From Accumulibacter sp. (GTDB taxonomy: Bacteria; Pseudomonadota; Gammaproteobacteria; Burkholderiales; Rhodocyclaceae): a stretch of DNA of 64,000 nt. The position numbers and the translations under genes are program-made. Position 1 is the stretch's first letter. Each line of letters starts with the position of its first letter. Shown here piece after piece: positions 1-9,863 of the stretch. Below the pieces are notes generated by a model. The model was not told the DNA's origin. It saw only the letters and a list, made by a program, of their open reading frames with translations, and searched no databases. The stretch covers positions 124,001-188,000 of the forward strand of contig JACKLW010000005.1 in NCBI GenBank assembly GCA_024235715.1, given 5' to 3'.

Positions 1-62
1 CTTGCGCCCAGGTGCGGCGCCCACGCCAGCAGCGCGGCGAGGAAAACGATCAGGATGCGCAC
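1..62 (-). CDS. 5' end of a secreted or envelope protein (partial, runs off left edge)
   Basis: Reading leftward from a GTG at 62, the frame stays open to the window edge. It encodes a short basic start (M-R) followed by a run of Ile, Leu, Val, Phe and Ala and then W-A-P, which looks like a signal peptide. A good Shine-Dalgarno sequence (TGAGGAGTG) lies about 5-12 bases upstream and overlaps the stop of the permease gene, so the two genes are probably co-transcribed. Only about 20 residues are visible, so the function cannot be named. Confidence 0.55.
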   Translation of the reverse strand, partial: MRILIVFLAALLAWAPHLGA

Positions 63-73
63 GGACCCACTCC

Positions 74-1489
74 TCAGAAAGTGCCGAACATGCTCCAGAG
101 TATGATCACCGCCAGCAACGAACTCAGCGGGAAGACGACCGAAACCATGAAGATGTCGAAGTAGGACTGCTTGTGGTTCATCTGGCAGATGGCCAGCAGG
201 GTGATCACCGCACCGCTGTGCGGCAGCGCGTCGAGACCTCCTGAGGCGAGAGTCGCGACACGATGCAGGATCTGCGGGTCGATGCCGGCCGCCTGCGCCA
301 GGTCGAAGTAAGTCTGCCCGACGGCCTGCAGCGCAATGCTCATGCCGCCGGACGACGAGCCGGTAATACCGGCGAGGACGTTTACCACCACCGCCAGACC
401 GATTACCGGGTTGTCGGTCAGCGTCATCAGCCAGTCCCTGACGATCAGGAAGGAGGCCAGACTGGCGATCACCGCACCGTAGGCGACCTCGGAACCGACG
501 TTGAGGATCGGCAGCATCGAGCCGAGCGCACCATCGGTCACTGACTGGCGAACGTTCTTGAAGCGCTTCCACGTCAGGCCGATCAGAACGACGCACGCAA
601 TCAACATTGCCAGGATGATCGACCAGATGCCACCGACAGCCGAAACCGTCGTTTTGCCGTACTTGGGCAGCGCCAGATAGTCGGTATCCATTGACGGAAC
701 GACGTACTTGCTGAACACGAAGTTGAGCGCCAGCACCAGCAGGACCGGGATGATCGCCACCGCGAAGGTAGGCATGTGACCCGCCGGCGCGGGCGTCGTA
801 TCGGTGGCCGTCGTCTCGTACCCGCGGTGGTCGCCGTAGCCCTCACCGGCAAGGCGCGCACGCCGCGCGCGAAACATCAGCCAGGCACTGCCGCAACCGA
901 ACATCACCAGTGCGGCGACGACGCCCAGACCGGGAGCAGCAAAGGTGTCGGTGTGAAAGTAAGGGATCGGGATGGCGTTCTGGATGGCCGGCGAGCCCGG
1001 CAACGCCGTCATCGTGAAGGTAAACGAGCCGAGCGCGATGGCCGCCGGGATCAGTCGTTTCGGCAGATTTCCTTCGCGGAACATCTGCATGGCGACGGGG
1101 AACACGGCAAAGGCGACGACGAAAAGCGACACCCCACCGTAGGTGAGGACACCGCAAGCGAGGATGATGGCGATGATCGCCCGTTCCTTGCCGGTCCACT
1201 CGACGATCTTGTGGGCGATGGTCTGCGCGCAACCCGAGTCGTCCATCAGCTTGCCGAAAACGGCACCCAACAGGAACAGCGGGAAGAACTTGATCAGGTA
1301 GTTGCCCAGTGCGGGCATGAAGACCTGCGTGTAGGTCGCGATGAGCGGCGCGTCGAGCCCGCCGAAGAGCAAGCCGACCATGGCACAGATCGGCGCAATG
1401 ACGATCACGTTCCAGCCCCGATAGGCTAGAGCGATCAGCAGCGCCAGCGATAATACAATCCCCAGAATACCGAACACAGGCACCTCCAT
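74..1489 (-). CDS. GntP family permease (gluconate/organic acid:H+ symporter type)
   Basis: A 471-residue integral membrane protein with about 12 hydrophobic segments, beginning at once with a membrane helix (MEVPVFGILGIVLSLALLIA). Its organisation, including a Gly/Ser-rich stretch near residue 400 (GITGSSSGG) and a conserved SGG-LDALPHSG region, fits the GntP/gluconate:proton symporter family, which takes up gluconate or related hydroxy acids across the inner membrane. The frame is open for 34 codons further upstream, but that part is hydrophilic and non-conserved in character, so ATG at 1489 is preferred. Its Shine-Dalgarno sequence is weak. It is followed directly by a small secreted-protein gene. 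The exact substrate cannot be read from the sequence. Confidence 0.85.
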   Translation of the reverse strand: MEVPVFGILGIVLSLALLIALAYRGWNVIVIAPICAMVGLLFGGLDAPLIATYTQVFMPALGNYLIKFFPLFLLGAVFGKLMDDSGCAQTIAHKIVEWTGKERAIIAIILACGVLTYGGVSLFVVAFAVFPVAMQMFREGNLPKRLIPAAIALGSFTFTMTALPGSPAIQNAIPIPYFHTDTFAAPGLGVVAALVMFGCGSAWLMFRARRARLAGEGYGDHRGYETTATDTTPAPAGHMPTFAVAIIPVLLVLALNFVFSKYVVPSMDTDYLALPKYGKTTVSAVGGIWSIILAMLIACVVLIGLTWKRFKNVRQSVTDGALGSMLPILNVGSEVAYGAVIASLASFLIVRDWLMTLTDNPVIGLAVVVNVLAGITGSSSGGMSIALQAVGQTYFDLAQAAGIDPQILHRVATLASGGLDALPHSGAVITLLAICQMNHKQSYFDIFMVSVVFPLSSLLAVIILWSMFGTF

Positions 1490-1680
1490 AGTGTGATTGT
1501 CGGACGCCCCAGCACTGCTGGCGCGAGTATCTACCCATGTTGCACGGTTAGTCAATCGGAATTTCTCGCCCGCCTCCACACAGTCAATCAAGTGCCCGAG
1601 AACGGCGGCGGCGACCGGCAGCGCTCCACTCTCGTACGGGAAACTGCCGAGCCGTTGCGCTGGCCCAGCGCTTGCGACAA

Positions 1681-1706
1681 GATAGGCTTTCCGGATAGGC
1701 TTTCCG
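1681..1706. repeat. 13-bp perfect tandem duplication
   Basis: The 13-mer GATAGGCTTTCCG occurs twice head to tail, upstream of the DOMON-like gene in the divergent region between it and the permease. Nothing suggests a function; it looks like a simple slippage duplication. Confidence 0.8.
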
Positions 1707-1765
1707 CGATCATCGACGCGCCGGCAGCTTCGCCGGACAAGACTGCCCCTCCTTCACCTTCCGCC

Positions 1766-2347
1766 ATGTTCCCGAGCGAATTCAGACTGAAGCTGCACCC
1801 GCATCCCGCAACGCCGGCGCCGCTGGTGCGCAGCATCGACGTCCATGCCGAACGCCGTGCCGACGGTCGTCTCGAACTCGCCTGGTGCCTGCGCGGCGAC
1901 ATGGCACGCTTGCTGATTCCCGAGCCAGGAATGCCGGGCTGCGCCGACGGGCTATGGGAACACACCTGTTTCGAGGCATTCGTCGGCGTTCGCGGTGACG
2001 CGGCCTACCGCGAGTTCAACTTCTCGCCGTCCGGGCAATGGGCGAGCTATGCCTTCTCCGGCTACCGGCAGCGCGCTGAAGCGGCGAGCCGCTTCAGCGC
2101 GCCGCAGATCACCGCCAGGCTTTTCGCCGGCCGGCTCGAAATCGAGGCGACGATCGCCCCCGCAGACCTGCCGCGAAACCGCTCGGCGACGCTGCAGATC
2201 GGCCTCGCGGCAGTCGTCGAAGCCGCCGATACGATCGATGGCTGCCACAGCTACTGGGCGCTGCGCCATCCGTCGGCGCTGCCCGATTTTCATCACCGCG
2301 ACGGCTTTGCGCTCGAACTGCCGCCATCGCAGTCATCTGCTCCCTGA
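1766..2347 (+). CDS. DOMON-like domain protein
   Basis: A 193-residue protein resembling the DOMON-like domain family of proteobacteria: an N-terminal strand-rich start, then a core containing WEHTCFEAF, REFNFSPSGQWA and a C-terminal CHSYWALRHPS / PDFHHRDGFA segment. DOMON folds bind sugars or haem, but this subgroup has no established role. No signal peptide is visible, so it is probably cytoplasmic. The frame is open further upstream (to 1493), but that stretch is low-complexity and the residues from MFPSEF onward match the family's usual extent. It ends 11 bases before the NamZ-like gene and is likely in one operon with it and dinB. Confidence 0.7.
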   Translation: MFPSEFRLKLHPHPATPAPLVRSIDVHAERRADGRLELAWCLRGDMARLLIPEPGMPGCADGLWEHTCFEAFVGVRGDAAYREFNFSPSGQWASYAFSGYRQRAEAASRFSAPQITARLFAGRLEIEATIAPADLPRNRSATLQIGLAAVVEAADTIDGCHSYWALRHPSALPDFHHRDGFALELPPSQSSAP

Positions 2348-2358
2348 AGGAAAGCCGC

Positions 2359-3570
2359 ATGCCCGCCATCGAGTTCGGACTCGACCGCCTGCTCAACGAC
2401 CCAAAGCTGCGCAAGCCGCTCCATGGCCGCCGGCTGGCACTGCTCGCTCACCCGGCTTCGCTCAGCGCCAATCTGACACACGCGCTCGACGCTCTCGCTG
2501 TGCTGCCCGACCTGCAGCTGACGGCAGCCTTTGGCCCACAGCACGGCCTGCGCGGCGACAAGCAGGACAACATGATCGAGTCGCCCGACTTCGTAGACCC
2601 GCGACACGGCATCCCGGTGTTCAGCCTCTACGGCGCGGTGCGGCGTCCGACGCCGGCGATGATGGACAGCTTCGACGTGCTCCTGATCGACCTGCAGGAC
2701 CTCGGCTGCCGGATCTACACCTTCATCACCACACTGCGCTACCTGCTCGAGGCCGCCGCCGAGCATGGCAAGGAGGTGTGGATTCTCGACCGGCCCAACC
2801 CCGCGGGACGGCCGCTGGAGGGACTGCTGCTGCGCCCTGGCTGGGAGAGCTTCGTCGGCGCCGGACCGCTGCCGATGCGCCACGGACTGACGATGGGCGA
2901 GTTGGCCTGCTGGTTCGTCGCCAGCCTGGCCCTGGACGTCGAGTGCACGGTCATTGCCATGCATGGCTGGGTGCCCGCCGCTGCACCGGGCTACGGCTGG
3001 CCGGGCGAAGAACGCAGCTGGGTCAACCCGAGCCCGAACGCGCCCAACCTGTCGATGGCGCGCTGCTACGCCGGCACGGTGCTGGTCGAAGGCACGACGC
3101 TCTCCGAAGGACGTGGAACGACGCGCCCCCTGGAGCTTTTTGGCGCCCCCGACATCGACGCCGGCAGGCTGATCACCAGCATGCACGCACTGGCGCCGGA
3201 CTGGCTTCTCGGTTGCCGCCTGCGCGAATGCTGGTTCGAACCGACTTTCCACAAGCACGCCGGCAAGCTCTGCCAGGGCATACAGATCCATGTCGATGAC
3301 CAGCACTACCGGCACGCGTGGTTTCGCCCCTGGCGCCTGCAGAGCCTGGCCTTCAAGGCACTGCGGCAGTTGCAGCCGGACTACGACCTGTGGCGCGATT
3401 TTGCCTATGAGTACGAGTACGGGCGGCTGGCCATCGACCTGATCAACGGTTCGCCACTGCTGCGCGAGTGGGTCGATGACCCGGCGGCGACTCCCGCCGA
3501 CCTCGACGTCCTCACCCGTGTCGACGAAGACGCCTGGGAAAAGGCGCGCGAAGCTTTCCTGCTCTATTGA
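2359..3570 (+). CDS. namZ: DUF1343 / NamZ-type exo-beta-N-acetylmuramidase
   Basis: A 403-residue member of the DUF1343 family, whose characterised members (Bacillus subtilis and Tannerella NamZ) remove MurNAc from the non-reducing end of peptidoglycan fragments. Visible family motifs are FGPQHGLRGDKQDNMIES (about residues 73-90), VLLIDLQDLGCRIYT, WILDRPNP and a C-terminal half with CWFEPTFHKHAG. Gln stands where many NamZ proteins have Glu (PEHG). No signal peptide is present, so it would act on recycled cytoplasmic muropeptides unless exported otherwise. A good Shine-Dalgarno sequence (GAAGGAAA) precedes ATG 2359. Its TGA overlaps the dinB ATG. Confidence 0.82.
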   Translation: MPAIEFGLDRLLNDPKLRKPLHGRRLALLAHPASLSANLTHALDALAVLPDLQLTAAFGPQHGLRGDKQDNMIESPDFVDPRHGIPVFSLYGAVRRPTPAMMDSFDVLLIDLQDLGCRIYTFITTLRYLLEAAAEHGKEVWILDRPNPAGRPLEGLLLRPGWESFVGAGPLPMRHGLTMGELACWFVASLALDVECTVIAMHGWVPAAAPGYGWPGEERSWVNPSPNAPNLSMARCYAGTVLVEGTTLSEGRGTTRPLELFGAPDIDAGRLITSMHALAPDWLLGCRLRECWFEPTFHKHAGKLCQGIQIHVDDQHYRHAWFRPWRLQSLAFKALRQLQPDYDLWRDFAYEYEYGRLAIDLINGSPLLREWVDDPAATPADLDVLTRVDEDAWEKAREAFLLY

Positions 3571-4769
3571 TGGCGGCCCGCGGTCAGCCCGGGAGATCGC
3601 CGCCGCGCCGCATCGCGCATCTCGACATGGACGCTTTCTATGCCTCCGTCGAACTGCTGCGCTACCCGGAGTTGCGCGGCCTGCCGCTGGTGATCGGCGG
3701 CAGCAGCGCGCAACAGCCCGGCGTACTCGCCAACGGCGAGCGCCGTTTCAGTCGCCTGCGCGACTACGTCGGCCGCGGGGTGATCACGACGGCCACCTAC
3801 GAAGCACGTGCACTCGGCGTGTATTCGGCGATGGGCATCATGAAGGCCGCCAGACTGGCGCCGGACGCGATCCTGCTGCCGGTCGACTTTGCCGCCTACC
3901 GGCACCACTCACGGCTCTTCAAGGCCGCGGTTGCGCAGCTCGCGCCGCAGATCGAAGACCGCGGCATCGACGAAATCTACATCGACCTCAGCGCCCTTGC
4001 CGACGACACGGCGACCTTCGCGCAGCGCATCAAGGACGCGGTACGCGCGGCCACCGGCCTGTCGTGTTCGATCTGCGTCGCGGCCAACAAGCTGCTGGCG
4101 AAGATCGGCTCCGACCTCGACAAGCCGGACGGCCTGACGCTGCTCGGCGCCGACGACCTCGTGCGGCGCATCTGGCCACTGCCGGCGCGCAGGATCAACG
4201 GCATCGGCCCCAAGGCCAGCGAGCGGCTGGCCGCGCTGGGCATCCACAGCATCGGCGAACTGGCGCAGGCCGACGCCGGTTTCCTGCAGCAGCACTTCGG
4301 CCGCAGCTACGGCCGCTGGCTGCTCGCTGCCGCGCATGGCAACGACGAACGTCCGCTGAACACCTCGTCCGAGCCAAAATCGATCAGCCGCGAAACCACC
4401 TTCGAGCGCGACCTGCATGCGCGTGGCGATCGCCGGACGCTGAGCGCGGTCTTCACGGAGCTATGCACGCGCGTCGCCGACGATCTGCACCGCAAGCACT
4501 GCCGGGGACGAACGATCGGCATCAAGCTGCGCTTCGCCGACTTCCAAACCGTCACCCGCGACCTGACGCTGCCCGCCGCCATCGACGATGCGCAGGATAT
4601 TCGCCGTGCCGCCGGCGAGTGCCTGCGCCGGGTGCCTCTCGACCGCAGGCTGCGGCTGCTCGGCGTTCGCGTCAGCGCCCTGTCGCCCTGCGGCGAGGCG
4701 CCGGATCAACGCGTGCCGCGGCAGGGCGAACTGGCGCTGGCAGGCGACCTGTGCCGGGGACACGACTGA
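3570..4769 (+). CDS. dinB: DNA polymerase IV (Y-family)
   Basis: A 399-residue error-prone translesion polymerase. Catalytic-site motifs are present: HLDMDAFYASVE near the start and GIDEIYIDL about 120 residues later carry the metal-binding Asp/Glu residues. Helix-hairpin-helix residues (INGIGPKASERLAALGI) and the little-finger domain follow. There are extra residues after VVIGG-equivalent VIGGSS, before GVITTATYEARALGV, compared with E. coli DinB. The C-terminus (QGELALAG) could be a weak beta-clamp motif. ATG 3570 overlaps the upstream TGA; an in-frame TTG at 3567 is an alternative. Sharing an operon with a muramidase gene has no obvious functional reason. Confidence 0.92.
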   Translation: MAARGQPGRSPPRRIAHLDMDAFYASVELLRYPELRGLPLVIGGSSAQQPGVLANGERRFSRLRDYVGRGVITTATYEARALGVYSAMGIMKAARLAPDAILLPVDFAAYRHHSRLFKAAVAQLAPQIEDRGIDEIYIDLSALADDTATFAQRIKDAVRAATGLSCSICVAANKLLAKIGSDLDKPDGLTLLGADDLVRRIWPLPARRINGIGPKASERLAALGIHSIGELAQADAGFLQQHFGRSYGRWLLAAAHGNDERPLNTSSEPKSISRETTFERDLHARGDRRTLSAVFTELCTRVADDLHRKHCRGRTIGIKLRFADFQTVTRDLTLPAAIDDAQDIRRAAGECLRRVPLDRRLRLLGVRVSALSPCGEAPDQRVPRQGELALAGDLCRGHD

Positions 4770-4792
4770 GCGACGGTGCGCCCGCGGCGCCG

Positions 4793-5782
<990 letters not shown>

Positions 5783-5937
5783 GAAAGTCCCCGGAGAGAG
5801 AAAAGCTCAGGCTAGCACCCGGCACGCGGCAGTCAAGCCGAGTTGCGGGGTATTGCGAGGGCAGACAGCAGGACCTTGCCCTCGCCACTGTCACAGCCAC
5901 TGCCGTCAGGCAATGGGACTCCTGGCCGGGGCTTTGG

Positions 5938-6468
5938 TCATTGCCCGCACATGGGCGGCGTGCCATCCGGCCCGGCCAGGTTCGGATGCCGCCCCGTCGA
6001 ACGTACGATGCCGCTGCCGGCGTCGAACATGACGTCAAAGAATTCCTGTGAATTCCAGCTGTTGCAGAACAGCCACGACCAGGCGAGTTGATTGCTCAGC
6101 GAGTAGAACTGGGTCCATCTCGCTCCCGACGGACCCAGGATGCGCAGCACCTCGTCCCTGCCCATTCCCGCCTGGACGCGCGCAAAATGCGCCGTGTTCA
6201 GCACCTTTTCGATGCGCTGCAGTCTGCCATCCGGCGCGACATGGACCATGAAGGTCTGCGTACCCGCCGGTCCGCGCGGGTACGCCAGCTGTTCGCTTCC
6301 ATCCGGATTGCTCCAGACCATCGCCGGCTCGCCCATCGAGGCCACGACCTCGGGCAGGGTCGACACGCCCGGCCTGAGATTGCTGCCGCCGTACCCGGCG
6401 CAGGCGGCAACCAGCAGGACACCGACGACCAGCGGTCCGCGCGGCCATGCTGAAGAATTGCTGTCCAT
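5938..6468 (-). CDS. BamE/SmpA-like outer-membrane lipoprotein
   Basis: A 176-residue protein with a lipoprotein signal: a hydrophobic stretch ends in a V-A-A-C lipobox with Cys23. Two repeats resembling the BamE (SmpA/OmlA) motif follow: LRPGVSTLPEVVASMGEPA, then VQAGMGRDEVLRILGPSG about 65 residues later. Paired repeats of this kind are known from small proteobacterial lipoproteins related to the outer-membrane assembly factor. ATG 6468 has a clear GGAGG. It differs from canonical BamE in length and by its Trp/Cys-rich C-terminus (WSWLFCNSWNSQ). The role is inferred as envelope maintenance only. Confidence 0.72.
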   Translation of the reverse strand: MDSNSSAWPRGPLVVGVLLVAACAGYGGSNLRPGVSTLPEVVASMGEPAMVWSNPDGSEQLAYPRGPAGTQTFMVHVAPDGRLQRIEKVLNTAHFARVQAGMGRDEVLRILGPSGARWTQFYSLSNQLAWSWLFCNSWNSQEFFDVMFDAGSGIVRSTGRHPNLAGPDGTPPMCGQ

Positions 6469-6587
6469 GTGGCCTCCACGACTGGTTGAAACAGGATCCC
6501 GTTTCGCGCGCCTGCAAGCGGCATGGGAGATCAGAAATGCAGATCGCTTTCGGAATGAACCTGACTGCGGCTGGCGCATCGGCACGC

Positions 6588-7619
6588 TCAGTTGCGCGCC
6601 GGCGGCACGCGCATGTAACCTGCTGCCGTACCGCTCACTTCGCGCCACAGCTCGCCGATCGGAACACGGTTCTTGATCGTCCGATCGACCCACTCGGTGG
6701 GCGCCACCGCACCGGGATGAAAGCGCACTCCCCAGATGGGCTCGAAAGCATCCGTACGCAGCGAGTAGCGAGCGTCGCCGATGATGCTCGGGTCGGCGCT
6801 GGCGCGTGCCGTCCAGCCGGCCGAGAAATAGCTGAAACGCGCAAAATCGCGGCGCACGCGTTCATCATCACGGGCCTGCGGCGAAAGATCGTCTTCCAGC
6901 AGCAGATCGACCGTGCTGCCCTCCTTCCAGCGCGTCGCGTCTGCACCGACGATTCGCAGGCGGTCGGTGTACAAGGTCTCGCCCGACTGGTAGACCGATC
7001 GCCAGAGCAACTGATTGCCAACCGTCGGGAACATCTCGGCGCGATCGATGCGATGTCCGCGAGCCGCGGCGATCAGCGACTGTACCTCGAGCGCGCGTTC
7101 GCGTTGCCACGCTGCGCTGCCCACAAAGGCCATGGCGAAGACCAGCGCCAGCGCGGCCGGCAGGCGCGAGCGCCGGCGAACCGCGATGATCAGCCCGATC
7201 AGCAGCGTCAGCGTCAACGGCGGGCCGATGGTCGTTATCCAGTGCCAGGCCACACGCTGCGGCGAGAACGGCCACAGCAGGTGCGTTCCGTAGTTGGTGC
7301 AGGCGTCGAGCACGGCATGCGTCGCATAGCCGATGGTCGTGGCCGCGAGAATCGGCCGCCAGTTCGGGCGATGGCGTTTTCGAACCAGCCAGGGCGACGC
7401 GGCAACGGCACCACCGAAGGGAACAAAGGCCAGCGCGTGCGTGAAATGACGGTGGTACTGGATCGCCAGCAAGGGATCCGCCGAACTCCTGATCAGGATG
7501 TCGGCATCCGGGAGCACCCCGCCGACGGCGCCGAGCAGCCAGGCGTGACGGCCGAGGCGCGGACCGAGGGCAAGGTGCGCGGCGCTGGCGCCGAGTAGTG
7601 CGTGGGTCAATGGATCCAT
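6588..7619 (-). CDS. Membrane-bound metal-dependent hydrolase (YdjM/DUF457 type)
   Basis: A 343-residue protein starting MDPLTHALLGASAAHLAL, the signature N-terminus of the LexA-regulated YdjM-like family of inner-membrane proteins annotated as metal-dependent hydrolases. Conserved metal-type residues are visible: H6, the LPDADIL motif, YHRHFTHAL and ATHAVLDACTNYGTHLLWPF. About four membrane helices lie in the N-terminal half and a soluble domain in the C-terminal half. The frame runs 45 codons further upstream, but MDPLTH is the family start. The reaction is not established for this family. It is divergent from the PNPOx gene at 7867. Confidence 0.8.
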   Translation of the reverse strand: MDPLTHALLGASAAHLALGPRLGRHAWLLGAVGGVLPDADILIRSSADPLLAIQYHRHFTHALAFVPFGGAVAASPWLVRKRHRPNWRPILAATTIGYATHAVLDACTNYGTHLLWPFSPQRVAWHWITTIGPPLTLTLLIGLIIAVRRRSRLPAALALVFAMAFVGSAAWQRERALEVQSLIAAARGHRIDRAEMFPTVGNQLLWRSVYQSGETLYTDRLRIVGADATRWKEGSTVDLLLEDDLSPQARDDERVRRDFARFSYFSAGWTARASADPSIIGDARYSLRTDAFEPIWGVRFHPGAVAPTEWVDRTIKNRVPIGELWREVSGTAAGYMRVPPARN

Positions 7620-7866
7620 TTGGCTGCAACCGGAAGTCCGAGTCGATCCCGGCAATCGGAACCTTGCGTGTGGACGGCGATGGCACTGCAGACGACGATT
7701 CTCGCGCAGCGGCACGCGTTTGGCCAGTCTGTCGCGGCCGCGCCGGCCCGCCAATAGCCGCTCCGGCAGGGCATGCAGCCGTCAGCTGGGTTCGGACAAG
7801 CCGCTCGCTGGCGACCATCGGGAACCTTTACAATCAGCCTCACCACCATCATCATCGGAGACGTCG

Positions 7867-8343
7867 ATGCTCGACCGCGACAGCGCTGCCTTCATTCAGA
7901 CCGGTGTGGCCATCAGCCTTGCCGCCTGCGGTGCCGACCGTATGCCGAACAACGCGCGCGCACTCGGCTGCAAGCTGGTCGATGGCCAACAGCGAGTGGC
8001 CATTTTCATGCGCCTCAGCCAAACCCATGCGCTTGTCGCCAACATCCGCGAGAACGGCCTCGTGGCTGCCGTATTCAGCCTCCCGAGCAGCAACCGCACC
8101 CTGCAATTGAAGGGCAGCGACGCGCAGGTGGTCGACTTCGACCACGCCGACCTGATGCTGATCGAACGCCACACGGAAGCCTTCCTGCGCGAGGTATTGC
8201 CGGAGGGCATCTCCGAGCTGGCCGTTCGTACGATCCATGATTGGTCGCCCGATGACATGCTGACAGTCGTCTTCACGCCCAGCGCCGCCTTCTCGCAAAC
8301 TCCCGGCCCGCGCGCCGGACAGCCGCTCGGGAGCAGACCTTGA
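7867..8343 (+). CDS. PNPOx-like flavin-reductase-fold protein
   Basis: A 158-residue protein of the pyridoxamine-5'-phosphate-oxidase-like split-barrel superfamily. The strand pattern VAIFMRLSQTHALVANI ... LVAAVFSLPSSNRTLQLKG is typical of small FMN- or F420-binding members. No residues define a substrate. The Shine-Dalgarno sequence ATCGGAG precedes ATG 7867. The stop TGA overlaps the TTG start of the next gene, whose N-terminal domain has the same fold, so the two were probably derived from one another or act together. Confidence 0.72.
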   Translation: MLDRDSAAFIQTGVAISLAACGADRMPNNARALGCKLVDGQQRVAIFMRLSQTHALVANIRENGLVAAVFSLPSSNRTLQLKGSDAQVVDFDHADLMLIERHTEAFLREVLPEGISELAVRTIHDWSPDDMLTVVFTPSAAFSQTPGPRAGQPLGSRP

Positions 8344-9677
8344 GCCTGAGCATCGACAGCATCCGCGAATGCCTCGACGGCGTCATCCCCGGCCTGATCG
8401 CCACTTGCGACGCCGACGGTGTGCCGAACATGGCGTATCTGTCACAGGTACAGTTCGTCGACCGCGAGCACGTGGCGTTGTCTTACCAGTTCTTCAACAA
8501 GACCAGGCAGAACGTGCTGGTCAACCCGACCGTACGCCTGCTGCTGACCAGCCATCTCACCGCTTGTCAGTACCGCCTCAGCTTGCGCTACCTGCGCACC
8601 GAAACCGCCGGCCCGCTGTTCGAGCAAATGAAGGCCAAGCTCGCCGGCATCGCCTCGCACACGGGCATGAGCGGCGTCTTCAAGCTGCTCGGCTCCGACG
8701 TCTATCGTATCCTGGCCATCGAGCAGGTGCCGGGACGGACTCTGCCGCGGGCAACGCCAGCGGTGAATTACCTCACCGCATTGCGCCGCTGCAGCATTCG
8801 CCTGGGCGGCTGCGAACACCTGGAAAGCCTGCTGGATACCGCGGGCGACTGCCTGGGCTCGGAATTCGGCATCCAGCACCTGATGCTGCTGATGTACGAC
8901 GAGGCCGGACAGCGGCTATACACGCTGGCCAGCCGCGGCTATCCGGACTCCGGAATCGGTTCGGAGATCCCGGTGGGTGCGGGCGTGATCGGCGTCTGTG
9001 CCCGCGAGCGCACACCCATTCGTATCGGCTACACGACGGCAGAATACGCCTACGGACGGGCGATCCGCGACAGCGCGGCAGCCAGCGGCCTCGCTGCCTC
9101 TCTCGAGACTGCCATTGCGCTGCCCGGCCTGCCGGAGGCCGCCAGCCAGCTGGCGGTGCCGATCACCGCTTTCGGTCGCCTGCTGGGCGTCCTCTACGTT
9201 GAAAGTTCCGCCGACCTTCATTTTGGCTACGACGACGAGGACGCCCTGGTCGCCTTCGCCGCGCAACTCGGCATGGCCATCGACCATCACCGGCAGGTGG
9301 CCGAAACGGCGGAGGAAGCCGCTGCTGCCGAACCGGGTTCCGCCAAGCCCGCCGGCAAGACACTCGGCGTCCGTCATTTCGCCGCCAACGACAGCATTTT
9401 CCTCGACGACGATTACCTGATCAAGGGTGTCGCCGGGGCGATTCTCTGGACACTGGTCACGGATTACGCCGAGCGCGGGCGCACCGCCTTCAGCAACAAG
9501 GAATTGCGCGTCGATCCGCGTATCCGCCTGCCCGGCGCAAGCGATAACCTCGAAGCGCGCCTGGTCCTGCTGCGACGGCGACTCGATGAACGCGGTGCCG
9601 GCATCTCGTTGGCCAAGACCGGACGCGGCCGCTTTGTGCTGCGCGTCGAGCAACCGCTGCAGCTGATAGCGGGCTGA
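8340..9677 (+). CDS. PNPOx-like domain / GAF domain fusion with C-terminal winged-helix-like region
   Basis: A 445-residue protein. Residues about 10-140 are a split-barrel flavin-type domain (LIATCDADGVPNMAYLSQV, FFNKTRQNVLVNP). Residues about 150-325 are a GAF sensor domain (GAGVIGVCARERTPIRIG, VPITAFGRLLGVLYVE). A short Ala/Pro linker leads to a C-terminal 75-residue region with FSNKELRVDPRIRLP and LEARLVLLRRRLDE that looks like a winged helix. The start is TTG at 8340, overlapping the upstream stop, with GGGAG in front. It may be a redox- or ligand-sensing regulator for which the PNPOx domain is the sensor; that is inference. Confidence 0.72.
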   Translation: MSLSIDSIRECLDGVIPGLIATCDADGVPNMAYLSQVQFVDREHVALSYQFFNKTRQNVLVNPTVRLLLTSHLTACQYRLSLRYLRTETAGPLFEQMKAKLAGIASHTGMSGVFKLLGSDVYRILAIEQVPGRTLPRATPAVNYLTALRRCSIRLGGCEHLESLLDTAGDCLGSEFGIQHLMLLMYDEAGQRLYTLASRGYPDSGIGSEIPVGAGVIGVCARERTPIRIGYTTAEYAYGRAIRDSAAASGLAASLETAIALPGLPEAASQLAVPITAFGRLLGVLYVESSADLHFGYDDEDALVAFAAQLGMAIDHHRQVAETAEEAAAAEPGSAKPAGKTLGVRHFAANDSIFLDDDYLIKGVAGAILWTLVTDYAERGRTAFSNKELRVDPRIRLPGASDNLEARLVLLRRRLDERGAGISLAKTGRGRFVLRVEQPLQLIAG

Positions 9678-9846
9678 AAAGGGCGCCCATTTCCACCTTG
9701 CGTCGACGGGTCGATTGGCGCCTGCCTGTTCAACAAAAGTATCCGGCCACGACAAGCGACGCCGCAACGGCGTCCATCCCCCGCAGCGGCGCGCTGCGTG
9801 GCCACTTTCTTAAATCTTTCCTCACGGCTTACTAAGAGTTTCGTAA
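9678..9846. other. Intergenic region left of the insertion sequence
   Basis: No gene is seen between the GAF-domain gene and the insertion sequence. Before the insertion this DNA was continuous with the region upstream of the dehydrogenase gene at 11434. The last four bases are the left copy of the target duplication. Confidence 0.6.
9843..9846. repeat. Target-site duplication, left copy (GTAA)
   Basis: GTAA abuts the outer end of the left terminal repeat and is repeated at 11356-11359 outside the right terminal repeat. Four base pairs is the duplication size I associate with IS701-type elements. An identical duplication implies that the element and its flanks have not been rearranged since insertion. 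Confidence 0.8.
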
Positions 9847-9863
9847 TTCTACTTTGTCAGATT
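9847..9863. repeat. IS left terminal inverted repeat
   Basis: This is the 17-base repeat TTCTACTTTGTCAGATT. Read on the minus strand, its TGA (9859-9857) is the transposase stop codon. The match to the right end stops exactly at base 17. Confidence 0.93.
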
